This document shows positions 47,981 to 56,396 of a DNA stretch of 64,000 nt, piece by piece. Made by a program: the position numbers and the translations under genes. The notes below the pieces were generated by a model. The model was not told the DNA's origin and searched no databases. It saw nothing but the letters and a program-made list of their open reading frames with translations. Positions within the stretch are counted from its first letter, which is position 1. Each line of letters starts with the position of its first letter. Source of the stretch: an uncultured Draconibacterium sp. (GTDB lineage: Bacteria; Bacteroidota; Bacteroidia; Bacteroidales; Prolixibacteraceae); the NCBI GenBank assembly GCA_947492175.1, contig CANLMQ010000015.1:79815-143814 (forward strand), written 5' to 3'.

Positions 47981-48159
47981 GCCGGGGAAGGCTTCACTAT
48001 GTCCGGTGAGGAGAAAAAAGGTCCGGGGAGAGCTAAACTTTACAGGTGAGCACAAAAAATTGTCCGGGGAGAGCTCAACATTGTCGGTGGGCTAAAAAAA
48101 GTGTCCGGGGAAAGCTCAGCTTGTCCGGTGACACATAAAAAGTCCCGGGGAAGGGTCAG
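47981..48159. repeat. Tandem 40-41 bp repeat array
   Basis: Four and a half degenerate units begin at 47981, 48021, 48062, 48103 and 48142, at spacings of 40, 41, 41 and 39 bp. Each starts with (G)TCCGGGGA, then an AGCTCA-like part, then a second TCCGGTGA-like box about 20 bp in, and ends in a run of A. The half-unit period of about 20 bp is visible. The array lies in the 377-bp gap between the PUL A end and the convergent 238-aa gene, and its last unit forms part of a hairpin. There are no spacers between units, so it is not CRISPR. Confidence 0.85.
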
Positions 48160-48173
48160 ACCTGCCTCGGGAC
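48142..48173 (-). terminator. Terminator of the 238-aa gene, built from the last repeat unit
   Basis: A 9-bp stem with one G-T pair (48142-48150 with 48165-48173) is followed, on the minus strand, by a run of five T. It is 26 bp past the stop at 48199. Confidence 0.6.
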
Positions 48174-48198
48174 CAATAGAATTAAGGGTTTCAGAATT

Positions 48199-48885
48199 CT
48201 ATAGTTTGTATCTGTCCCTTTTTTCGTCGTCTTTCCAAAAAACATAGCGGCCATACTCGCGTATGGTACTGTCTGCTTTGTTTAATAACGTAAACGCTTT
48301 GTCGCGTAAAATTTTGGCTTCGCTGCTATCGCCATCAGAACCATTGGCAGTAGCCAACAATTCCGACATAGTATGAGAAACCGTACGCGCTTGTTGAAGC
48401 CAATCAAGATCAAGATTAATAGCCACCAGAGGTTCCGGATATTTTTCACCCAACACAGCCTCTTCCAGTAAGTCCTGAATCATGTCGGCATTACTTCCTC
48501 CTTCACGAATACGCATTACTTTTTTCAGAATGTCTTCGCGCTTGCGATAAGCAAAAGAGAAATGATGCAATAGTTCATCTCTTAAAGCATAAGCCTGAGG
48601 AGATTGTTCCTGCCATTCAATTTGGGCATCTTCGCGTGCCCGGAATCGGCTCATCCATTGCGCCTGGCAATAGCGCAATGCACCGCTAAGCGGTGTCAAT
48701 TGGTCGATCAGGTTAACATCAAGCCCTGCTTCTTCCAATGCCACACGGTCTTCGTTGGCATTAATGGCAAGGGTTTCGGTACGCGCCACAATCTCATCCA
48801 CCGGACGATTGGGCACCTTTGCTTCATCCACAGGGACAGATTCAATTTGATCTTTCCATGCGTTGAAATCATCTTGATAATTCAT
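48199..48885 (-). CDS. Uncharacterised helical protein, paralogue of the 63.1-kb gene
   Basis: I start at the ATG 48885 (MNYQDDFNAWKDQIE, 228 residues). An in-frame ATG at 48915 would add ten residues. No signal peptide or membrane segment is visible and the sequence is mostly helical and charged. It aligns almost without gaps with the 238-aa protein at 63081-63797. Shared blocks are AGLDVNLIDQL/AGVDEDLINKL, CQAQW.../REAQSLW, then IRE-GGSNADMIQDL/IAKGNSYANLIQAL, the LG pair near residue 150, and AINLDLDWL/AIGFDLDLL. I do not recognise the family. Its position is divergent from the PUL B sigma gene. Confidence 0.7.
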   Translation of the reverse strand: MNYQDDFNAWKDQIESVPVDEAKVPNRPVDEIVARTETLAINANEDRVALEEAGLDVNLIDQLTPLSGALRYCQAQWMSRFRAREDAQIEWQEQSPQAYALRDELLHHFSFAYRKREDILKKVMRIREGGSNADMIQDLLEEAVLGEKYPEPLVAINLDLDWLQQARTVSHTMSELLATANGSDGDSSEAKILRDKAFTLLNKADSTIREYGRYVFWKDDEKRDRYKL

Positions 48886-49078
48886 GTTGTAATGATTTTT
48901 TGTGATATCTTGCAAAAGCTCCGCCGGCCTCTTTTTTCTTTTCGGTTTTCAAAAACGGTAGGATTGATGACCAGCCGGTAGTTTTTACGAAATGATTGTG
49001 CGGGAAAAGAAGTATCGGATTGCATCATGGGAGTTTTCATGTATTTGTTTCCACAAATTATTATCTTGCGTGCCAAAA

Positions 49079-49086
49079 TAAATTTG
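49079..49086 (+). promoter_or_regulatory. Possible -7 box of the PUL B sigma gene
   Basis: TAAATTTG fits TAnnTTTG and lies 14 bp before the start codon. The spacing to any TTTG is poor, so a leader this short would be unusual. Confidence 0.3.
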
Positions 49087-49099
49087 GCTTAGGCAGAAA

Positions 49100-49708
49100 A
49101 TGATTCAGGAAAAGGAGTTAAATACAGAACTTTTAACCCTAATAAGAAGGGGAGATGAGAAAGCTTTTCGAATTGTTTTTAATTCCTATTTCCCCCGGTT
49201 ACTTGCTTTCTCGAAAGAATATGTTAGCGATACAGAAGTAGCTAAAAACCTTGTTCAGGAATCGTTTTTAACACTTTGGAAAAACCGGCAAACCTTAGAA
49301 ACTGATTCAAATATAAAAGCCTTTCTTTTTCAGGTTTTAAGAAATAACTCGCTGAATTACCTGAAAGCAGAGAAGGTAAAGCAGAAATACGAAGAACATT
49401 TGAAATACCGTTACAACGAATCGGTGTTAAACTACGGGGCTTTGACCCAACTTGATTTTGATGCAGTTTCATTTAAAGAACTGACTGAGATAATTGAACA
49501 AACTGTCAGAGAACTACCACCTCAATGTAGACGTGTATTTGAGTTAAGTCGCTACGAATCGCTAAAGAACAGGGAGATCGCTGAGAAACTGGGGATTTCT
49601 GTGAAAGCTGTTGAAGGCCATATGTCGAAAGCCCTAAAACAACTTCGGGCGCAACTAAAAAAGCATTTTCCTTCGGATGTATTTATGCTTTTAATGACAA
49701 TAATATAG
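49100..49708 (+). CDS. ECF sigma factor of PUL B
   Basis: This 202-residue ECF sigma factor has region 2 around residues 25-95 (VAKNLVQESFLTLWKNRQTL, then IKAFLFQVLRNNSLNYLKAE) and region 4 at about 135-190 (LPPQCRRVFELSRYESLKNR, then EIAEKLGISVKAVEGHMSKA). It resembles the PUL A sigma but differs at most positions, so the two would recognise their own anti-sigmas. It is followed by FecR, SusC and SusD genes and should drive them. Confidence 0.93.
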   Translation: MIQEKELNTELLTLIRRGDEKAFRIVFNSYFPRLLAFSKEYVSDTEVAKNLVQESFLTLWKNRQTLETDSNIKAFLFQVLRNNSLNYLKAEKVKQKYEEHLKYRYNESVLNYGALTQLDFDAVSFKELTEIIEQTVRELPPQCRRVFELSRYESLKNREIAEKLGISVKAVEGHMSKALKQLRAQLKKHFPSDVFMLLMTII

Positions 49709-49806
49709 GATTTATTAAATCAATAGTTAGTCTTAAAATTAAGTTTTTTGGTTTTCCCAACTAGGGTAAAACAACATCTTGTTGTTACACTATTAGAACA
49801 GATAAA

Positions 49807-50802
49807 ATGGACAAAGAAAAAATTATACAATATGCTTTGGGAAACATCAACGATGTGGAAGAGAAAAATAAAATCTCTCAACATTTGATGGACAATGAAG
49901 AATCCCGTGAGTTTTATAATTCAATAAAAAATACCTGGGCTTTAACCAAAGGGGGCGACGAAGGAGATGGCCTAAACTTCGAGTACGAAAAGCTTTCACG
50001 GCGGATTGTAAAACCCCGGTACATGTTTTTTCAAAGTGCATTAAAATATGCTGCCGTGTTGGTTTTGGCCGTAGTTATTTCTTATTCGTTAATGAATTAT
50101 CTTGGAGGAGCTGAAACTTCTGCAGATATAAACGAAGTAATTTGCCCGGCCGGACAAATTGCTGAAGTAGTTTTGGCAGATGGAACCCATGTTTGGTTAA
50201 ATGCCGAATCGAGTATTCGATATCCCTCAGATTTTAACGGAAGAAACCGTACCCTGAAATTGAAAGGAGAAGCCTTCTTCGATGTGACAAAAGATGCAGA
50301 AAATCCCTTTCTGGTAAATGTGAATAATATGCAGGTTAAAGTTTTGGGTACCAGTTTTAATGTTAGCGCTTATCCTGAAAATAGTTCTATTGAAACAACG
50401 CTGGTTGAAGGGAAAGTAGAATTGTTGAACCGGCAGGGTAAAAAGATTCTTGATCTGAATCCCGGGCAAATGGCGAGTTACAATCTTTCAGGTAAAAAAG
50501 TACTTCTATCTGACGTAGATACTCGGTTTTATTCTTCATGGAAAGAAGGAAAAATTAGCTTTCATAACGAAAGGCTTGAACCCATTATGACCAAACTTGA
50601 GCGTTGGTACAATGTGGAATTTCTTTTTAAGAACGATGAAATAAAGAATTACAGGTTTACTGGCACTATTTTAAAGCATAAACCTTTATTCCAGGTATTG
50701 GAAATTATAAAATTATCATCTCCAATTAACTTTCAGATAATTCAAAAAAACGAAGAGAAAAACGAAATAATTTTATCGAAAAAAAAGGATATGCCTATGT
50801 AG
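49807..50802 (+). CDS. FecR-type anti-sigma factor of PUL B
   Basis: This 331-residue protein has a cytoplasmic N-terminus, one transmembrane helix at about residues 76-98 (SALKYAAVLVLAVVISYSLM) and a periplasmic FecR domain (LADGTHVWLNAESSIRYPSD, then LKGEAFFDVTKDAENPFLV). The C-terminal part is DUF4974-like (HNERLEPIMTKLERWYNVEF). It would hold the upstream ECF sigma at the membrane and be triggered by the STN domain of the receptor encoded 140 bp later. It is parallel in design to the PUL A protein. Confidence 0.93.
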   Translation: MDKEKIIQYALGNINDVEEKNKISQHLMDNEESREFYNSIKNTWALTKGGDEGDGLNFEYEKLSRRIVKPRYMFFQSALKYAAVLVLAVVISYSLMNYLGGAETSADINEVICPAGQIAEVVLADGTHVWLNAESSIRYPSDFNGRNRTLKLKGEAFFDVTKDAENPFLVNVNNMQVKVLGTSFNVSAYPENSSIETTLVEGKVELLNRQGKKILDLNPGQMASYNLSGKKVLLSDVDTRFYSSWKEGKISFHNERLEPIMTKLERWYNVEFLFKNDEIKNYRFTGTILKHKPLFQVLEIIKLSSPINFQIIQKNEEKNEIILSKKKDMPM

Positions 50803-50826
50803 ATTAAATGTAAACTTAAAAATGAA

Positions 50827-50850
50827 CCGGCATTATGTGGATAATGCCGG
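50827..50850 (+). other. Hairpin between PUL B FecR and SusC genes
   Basis: A perfect 10-bp stem (50827-50836 with 50841-50850, 4-nt loop) with no U-tract. It lies at the same place in the operon as the PUL A attenuator and may be an mRNA processing or stability element. Confidence 0.6.
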
Positions 50851-50942
50851 CACAATCAAAATCCTGGAAAGCGCCAACTCAGCCAGGACAATTAAAAACA
50901 ATCCTGAAAAGGATCATTAATAATTATTAACATGCCTAAAGT

Positions 50943-53900
50943 ATGAAAAAAAAACGAGAAAGTTATGCCCGGTTTTTAGGGTATAAAAAAATGATTAGAG
51001 TTATGAAACTAACAATCTTATTGCTCATATCCGGAATAATGGCAGTGAGTGCCAATACTTATTCTCAGGTAACTAAAGTTTCTTTAGATGTAAGGAACGT
51101 GACTTTAGCCGAGCTGTTTGAGCAGATTGAAGCTCAAAGCGACTTTTATTTCTTTTATAAAAATGATGAGGTTACCAATATTAAAAAGGTTGATGTAAAT
51201 GTAAATGAGGTATCAATTGAAAAGATTCTGAATGATGTTTTAGAAGGAAGTGATTTAAAGTATAAAGTTGTAGATCGCTATATTGTAATCAGTCCGGATA
51301 GTAAATTATTGGAGAGAACAGATAGTTATGTTGCTCAGCCAGAATCCATTTCCGGTATCGTTACAGATAATGCCGGAGATCCGCTTCCCGGAGTTACCAT
51401 TTTAATTAAAGGAACAACCAATGGAACGGTTACAAATATCGATGGAAAATATACATTGACAAACCTCCCCGAAGGTGCAACGCTTGTGTTTTCTTTTGTA
51501 GGAATGTTAACTCAGGAAATTGAAATAGGTACGCAAACTTCAATCAATATTACCATGATAGCCGATGCGATTGGAATTGAAGAAGTGGTTGCCGTAGGTT
51601 ATGGTACGCAAAAGAAGGTGAATTTAACAGGTTCGATTGCTGTTATCGATGAATCTACACTGCAAAACAGACCGGTAACAAATGTTTCTACAGCAATGCA
51701 AGGGCTGAGTCCGGGTGTTGTAGTTACCAGTACAAATGGAAAACCTGGAGCTGGCTCAAGAATTACAGTTCGGGGAAACACTTCTGTTAACGGTAATCCT
51801 CTACTGGTTTTAATCGACGGAGTTGAAGGTACGTTAAACTCAGTAAATCCGGATGATATTGCAAACATGACTGTTCTTAAAGATGCAGCCTCTGCTGCTA
51901 TTTACGGATCAAGAGCAGCCGGTGGTGTAATTTTAATAACCACCAAAAATGCAAAAAGCGAAAAAACACAATTCTCATATAGCAACAATTTCGCAGTACG
52001 AACACCAACCCGAATGCCTCAAACAAATTCTGGATTGGAACATGCCACTTTATGGAATGCAGCTTATGCTTCTGTAGGTAAAATTGGTTACTCCGATGCT
52101 CATATTGCAGCCATTAAAGATCCGAACGTATCAGTAATTCCTGTTGAAGCAGGTGCGACAGTTGCTTTTGCAAGTTTAGATAACTGGCTTCATGCTTCTG
52201 ACGTAAACTGGTTGGGAATGATGTTTGACCAGTCAAACTATCAGTCGCATAACCTGAGTATTGCAAAAGCCGGTGATGTAAATTACAGGATTTCGCTCGG
52301 ATATGTTGACGATGGTGGTTTTTTTGAGAAATGGGCTCCGGATTCCTACAAGCGTATCAACGGGCGTGTGAATATTGAAACGGATATTATTGACAAGATA
52401 CTTAGCCTGGATGTAAAACTGGCCTATGCAAATGAAAATACAGCTGGAAATAATATTGATGTAAATAATATCTACCGTACACCACCAACCATGCCTGTTA
52501 AAGATACGAACGGGAACTATTTAAGGTACAGAATGCAAGGAAACGCTATTCAGGAGGCAAATGAACGGGGCGAAAATTCAACCATAAACAATCGTTTTGA
52601 CGGTAATTTTAAGTTGACTTTAAAGATTTTGGATGGTTTAACATTTACAAGTTTGAACGGGGGACGGTTTAATTTTCAACAGATTAACAACTACGTTAAT
52701 TTTGTAGCAAAATGGATGGCTGACGGAAGTATGCGTGCACAGCCAAGCCCGTCAAATTACAGTGTAACGCGATACAGCACACAGTATAATTACATGTCAA
52801 CTCAAAACTACGTAACTTTTGATAAAGCATTTGCCGATAGTCATAAAGTTACGGTTATGTTGGGGCAATCTGCTGAATCAGCTAAGAATAACCAATTATA
52901 TGCTTGGCGGAACGAAATAGTAGGAAGCAATATACTACCTGCTTTAAATTTAGGAAATGCTGATAATGCACGAAATGGTAATACATTATACGAATGGGCT
53001 TTGGCATCGTATTTTGGACGTTTAAATTATAACTACCAGGAAAAATACCTTTTTGAAGCCAATTTCCGTTCAGACGCATCTTCAAGATTTTCTGATAAGA
53101 ACCAACGAGTTTTATTCCCTTCTTTTTCTGCTGCATGGAGATTGTCCGAAGAAGAGTTTGTTAAAAATTGGGATGTTTTCCAGAATCTTAAATTAAGAGC
53201 ATCGTGGGGGCAAATGGGAAATCAATCAGGTTTAGGTTATTACGATCATATTCCCGTATATTCTTTTAGCGGAACCTATCCGATGGGAGATAACTTGGTG
53301 CAGTGGGCAACTCAAAATAAACTGGCATCGGCTGACCGTACCTGGGAAACAATCGAAACAACCAACTTTGGTATCGATATGCAGGTTTTAAATAATCGTT
53401 TAAACTTTACAGCCGATTATTACACGAAAAAGAACAAAGATATGTTGATATCTACTGTTGTCCCTTCAGTGATTGGTATAACCGTACCAACAGGAAATTA
53501 TGGTACTTTAGAGGTTAAAGGTTGGGAAGTAGCAGTAAGTTGGAATGACAAAATTGGCGAAGAATTTAAATATGGTCTTCAATTCAATTTATCAGACCAG
53601 AAAGACGAACTTGTAAATTACAATGTTACAGACTTTTCCAGAGGAATGATGTATGTTCAGGGATATCCAATGGCATCTGTTTTTGGCTATAAAACTGATG
53701 GCTATTTCTTAACCGATGAAGAAGCCCAAAACCATGCATACATTAATGCCAATGCCTCTGCCGGCGATATCAAATATCTGGATTTAAATGATGATGATAA
53801 AATTACTTCGCCCGATGATGTAGTTTATTTGGGAGAAACTTCACCTCATTATGTTTGGGGATTTGGTATTAATGCTCAATACAAGAATTTTGACTTCCAG

Positions 53901-54341
53901 GCTCTTTTCCAGGGAGTTGGTAAGCGAATGATTTCAATCAATCAAGAGTCTGGTGATCCAAACCTGATAAACCAAACTCAAAACGGTTGGGATAATTATT
54001 CTTATACCTATCATAACGATTATTGGACAATCGACAACACCGATGCACGTTTTCCACGCCCAACTGTTGGACAAAGGTATAATTACTGGTATTCCGATCA
54101 TTGGTTAGAAGATGGAGCTTATTTGCGCTTGAAGAATATTCAACTGGGGTATTCATTGCCCTCTAATGTCTTAAACTTCGCACATATCGATAATTGCAGA
54201 TTTTATGTTAGCGGGGAAAACGTTTTTGAGTTTACGAAACTACTCGATGCTTTTGATCCTGAAATTGGAAATGGAAGAGCAGGTTCGATAATTTATCCGC
54301 TGAAAAGAACCTATTCGATTGGGGTGAATATTCAATTTTAA
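50943..54341 (+). CDS. SusC-family TonB-dependent receptor with STN domain (PUL B)
   Basis: This 1132-residue outer-membrane importer has a signal sequence (MKLTILLLISGIMAVSANTY), an STN domain (LAELFEQIEAQSDFYFFYKN), a beta-sandwich (ISGIVTDNAGDPLPGVTILI) and a plug with TNVSTAMQGLSPGVVV and RITVRGNTSVNG. The beta-barrel ends in Phe. The STN domain fits signalling to the FecR protein encoded upstream. The downstream SusD gene starts within a few bases of the stop. Glycan imported is inferred to be sulfated and fucosylated, from the enzymes downstream. Confidence 0.95.
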   Translation: MKKKRESYARFLGYKKMIRVMKLTILLLISGIMAVSANTYSQVTKVSLDVRNVTLAELFEQIEAQSDFYFFYKNDEVTNIKKVDVNVNEVSIEKILNDVLEGSDLKYKVVDRYIVISPDSKLLERTDSYVAQPESISGIVTDNAGDPLPGVTILIKGTTNGTVTNIDGKYTLTNLPEGATLVFSFVGMLTQEIEIGTQTSINITMIADAIGIEEVVAVGYGTQKKVNLTGSIAVIDESTLQNRPVTNVSTAMQGLSPGVVVTSTNGKPGAGSRITVRGNTSVNGNPLLVLIDGVEGTLNSVNPDDIANMTVLKDAASAAIYGSRAAGGVILITTKNAKSEKTQFSYSNNFAVRTPTRMPQTNSGLEHATLWNAAYASVGKIGYSDAHIAAIKDPNVSVIPVEAGATVAFASLDNWLHASDVNWLGMMFDQSNYQSHNLSIAKAGDVNYRISLGYVDDGGFFEKWAPDSYKRINGRVNIETDIIDKILSLDVKLAYANENTAGNNIDVNNIYRTPPTMPVKDTNGNYLRYRMQGNAIQEANERGENSTINNRFDGNFKLTLKILDGLTFTSLNGGRFNFQQINNYVNFVAKWMADGSMRAQPSPSNYSVTRYSTQYNYMSTQNYVTFDKAFADSHKVTVMLGQSAESAKNNQLYAWRNEIVGSNILPALNLGNADNARNGNTLYEWALASYFGRLNYNYQEKYLFEANFRSDASSRFSDKNQRVLFPSFSAAWRLSEEEFVKNWDVFQNLKLRASWGQMGNQSGLGYYDHIPVYSFSGTYPMGDNLVQWATQNKLASADRTWETIETTNFGIDMQVLNNRLNFTADYYTKKNKDMLISTVVPSVIGITVPTGNYGTLEVKGWEVAVSWNDKIGEEFKYGLQFNLSDQKDELVNYNVTDFSRGMMYVQGYPMASVFGYKTDGYFLTDEEAQNHAYINANASAGDIKYLDLNDDDKITSPDDVVYLGETSPHYVWGFGINAQYKNFDFQALFQGVGKRMISINQESGDPNLINQTQNGWDNYSYTYHNDYWTIDNTDARFPRPTVGQRYNYWYSDHWLEDGAYLRLKNIQLGYSLPSNVLNFAHIDNCRFYVSGENVFEFTKLLDAFDPEIGNGRAGSIIYPLKRTYSIGVNIQF

Positions 54342-54376
54342 ATATGGCAAAAACAGACAATAAAAAAATACGAACC

Positions 54377-56008
54377 ATGAGAAAATATATATTTATACTG
54401 CTTGTAGCCATTATAGGCACGTCGTGTACCGACGATTATCTGAACAAAACTCCTATTACAGAACTTTCTCCCGAATTCTTTTGGCAAACTGAAACTGATT
54501 TACAGTTGGGTTTGAATTATTTGTACCGTGGTATTAACCCGGGACTGACGGGTGATGTTCGAACTATCGATACTTATGCCGAAAGTCAAAATGCAGTAAG
54601 TGCAGGTAACAACTCGGCTCCCAATTCTGATGGAGTTTATAACAATTCATACTCCTACATTCGAAAAGCCAACGACTTTCTCGAAAATTATGATAATGCG
54701 AATGTCTCAGAGTCGGTCAAAAACAGATACAAGGGAGAGGCACTTTTTTTCAGGGCATTTTACCACTTTGAACTTTGTAAACGCTTTGGTGATATTATAA
54801 TTGCACGAAATACATTAGACTTTGATTCCGAAGAGCTTTATGGATCCAGAGATTCAAGAGATGACGTAATCGATTTTATTATGAGCGACCTTGAAGAAGC
54901 ATCTGGCTATCTTCCCAAGAAAAGTGAAATCGCCGGCGAGGCATACGGCCGGATTACCAAAGGAGCTAACGATGCTTTTGCCAGCCGTGTAGCTTTGTAT
55001 TTCGGTACACTTAAAAAGTACTCTGGTGAAACAGGGGCTGAAGCACTGCTTCAAAAGGCAAAAAGCTATGCCGATAAAGTGATTACAAGCCAGGAATATT
55101 CTTTGTTTGAATTGCCTTCGTACGAAAATTTTTCTGACTTATTCTATGAAGAGAATGAGGCGAACGATGAAACAATACTGGCTTATCAATATAGCAGAGA
55201 TCATGGTTCTTACAACATTTGGGTAAGAGCATTGATTACAGATAACTATTCAAGTCCGCTGAAAAATCTGGCTGATGCATTTTTAATGAACAATGGTCTT
55301 CCCATTACGCATAATGCTTCCGGGTTCTCAGGTTATGTTACTAAGAATTCTGAATTCGAAAATCGGGATCCGCGTATGTTTGGAACATTCTATAGACCTG
55401 GCATTGATAAAGATAATTCGGGAGAAATTTTTGAAATAAATTCGCTCGGAACTTTCTCTACAACAGGTTATTGTCCGCGAAAATACACCTATTTGGATGC
55501 TGTTGGCGATTTAAGTGGTGAAAGACGTTATGGTGATGTTATGGTGATCAGGTACGCAGAGGTTCTGCTTATTTACGCTGAAGCAAGCTTTGAACTGGGT
55601 GCAACCGGCGCTGAACTGGATCAGGTACTCAATAAGTCAATTAATGTATTGAGAGATCGGGTTGGAATGACTCATTTAACAACTGCATTTGTTACAAATA
55701 ACTCTTTGGATATGTTGACCGAGATCAGAAGGGAACGACAGGTTGAACTAGCCAATGAAAGTTTCAGATATGACGATCTGATTCGTTGGAGAACTGCAAT
55801 GACAGAACTGAATCAGGACGTTTTGGGAGCTACAACCAAAGTTTACAGTGCGTTTACAGGAAAGAAAAAAACAATCGACGGAGTTGATTTTGTTTGGCTG
55901 GAAGAAGCATCAACAAGAAATTTTACCGAAAAAAATTATTTGTTTCCATTGCCTATCGTACAATGGCAATTAAACGAAAATCTTTTACCGAATAATCCGG
56001 GTTGGTAA
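54377..56008 (+). CDS. SusD-family glycan-binding lipoprotein (PUL B)
   Basis: The ATG at 54377 gives a good lipoprotein leader (MRKYIFILLVAIIGTSC, lipid Cys17); an earlier ATG at 54344 adds 11 unlikely residues. The mature protein starts TDDYLNKTP and has GEALFFRAFYHFELCKRFGD in the TPR-like region and VMVIRYAEVLLIYAEAS. The RRERQVELANESFRYDDLIR block and the end NLLPNNPGW are typical of SusD. It partners with the SusC receptor encoded 35 bp upstream. A strong terminator follows at 56022-56056, so the enzymes downstream are likely expressed at a lower or separate level. Confidence 0.94.
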   Translation: MRKYIFILLVAIIGTSCTDDYLNKTPITELSPEFFWQTETDLQLGLNYLYRGINPGLTGDVRTIDTYAESQNAVSAGNNSAPNSDGVYNNSYSYIRKANDFLENYDNANVSESVKNRYKGEALFFRAFYHFELCKRFGDIIIARNTLDFDSEELYGSRDSRDDVIDFIMSDLEEASGYLPKKSEIAGEAYGRITKGANDAFASRVALYFGTLKKYSGETGAEALLQKAKSYADKVITSQEYSLFELPSYENFSDLFYEENEANDETILAYQYSRDHGSYNIWVRALITDNYSSPLKNLADAFLMNNGLPITHNASGFSGYVTKNSEFENRDPRMFGTFYRPGIDKDNSGEIFEINSLGTFSTTGYCPRKYTYLDAVGDLSGERRYGDVMVIRYAEVLLIYAEASFELGATGAELDQVLNKSINVLRDRVGMTHLTTAFVTNNSLDMLTEIRRERQVELANESFRYDDLIRWRTAMTELNQDVLGATTKVYSAFTGKKKTIDGVDFVWLEEASTRNFTEKNYLFPLPIVQWQLNENLLPNNPGW

Positions 56009-56396
56009 AACAAACTAATAAAATCAGGCCATTGATTTAATGGCCTGATTCTTTTTCCCGAATAGTATAACAGAATAAAATTTTTTTGTAAAAAAAAGAA
56101 GGGCAGGAAATAACAGTCAGCCTGACTTTTGTATAGCAAATGGCAATAGCTCCCTGTTTTATACAAAATTCGGGATTGGAGTAGAAATTTATACGCTTAA
56201 TGCGTTAACATAGATTTAGTTTGGTTAGAAAAAGAGGGGCATTTTGCCCCCTTCTTGTTTCGATTTCCTGCTAGTGACACAAACAATGGTATTTTTGCAG
56301 TTTTTGAAATATACTTGAATCTCAAAAGATGTTAGAAATTAAAAGAAGTTAGGATAAATGAACTTGGTATTAATAAAAAATTAGTTAGAAATAAGA
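56009..56396. other. 388-bp gap between SusD and the GH29-like gene
   Basis: No supported gene. It holds the terminator at 56022-56056, then a weaker hairpin at 56236-56250 with a T-rich tail. The rest, AT-rich, should contain the promoter of the enzyme operon. Confidence 0.6.
56022..56056 (+). terminator. Rho-independent terminator after PUL B SusD
   Basis: A perfect 12-bp stem (56022-56033 with 56039-56050, 5-nt loop) is followed by five T at 56052-56056, 14 bp after the SusD stop. Confidence 0.88.

Noticed and set aside
47981..48159. Possible CRISPR array
   Set aside because: Units are contiguous with no unique spacers, vary between copies, and no cas genes are present.
48882..49076. 64-codon minus-strand reading frame upstream of the 238-aa gene
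   Set aside because: Overlaps that gene's start and shows no recognisable fold or leader; likely chance.
56236..56250. Second terminator in the PUL B gap
   Set aside because: Six-bp stem with a three-base loop and a mixed T/C tail; too weak to list as a terminator on its own.
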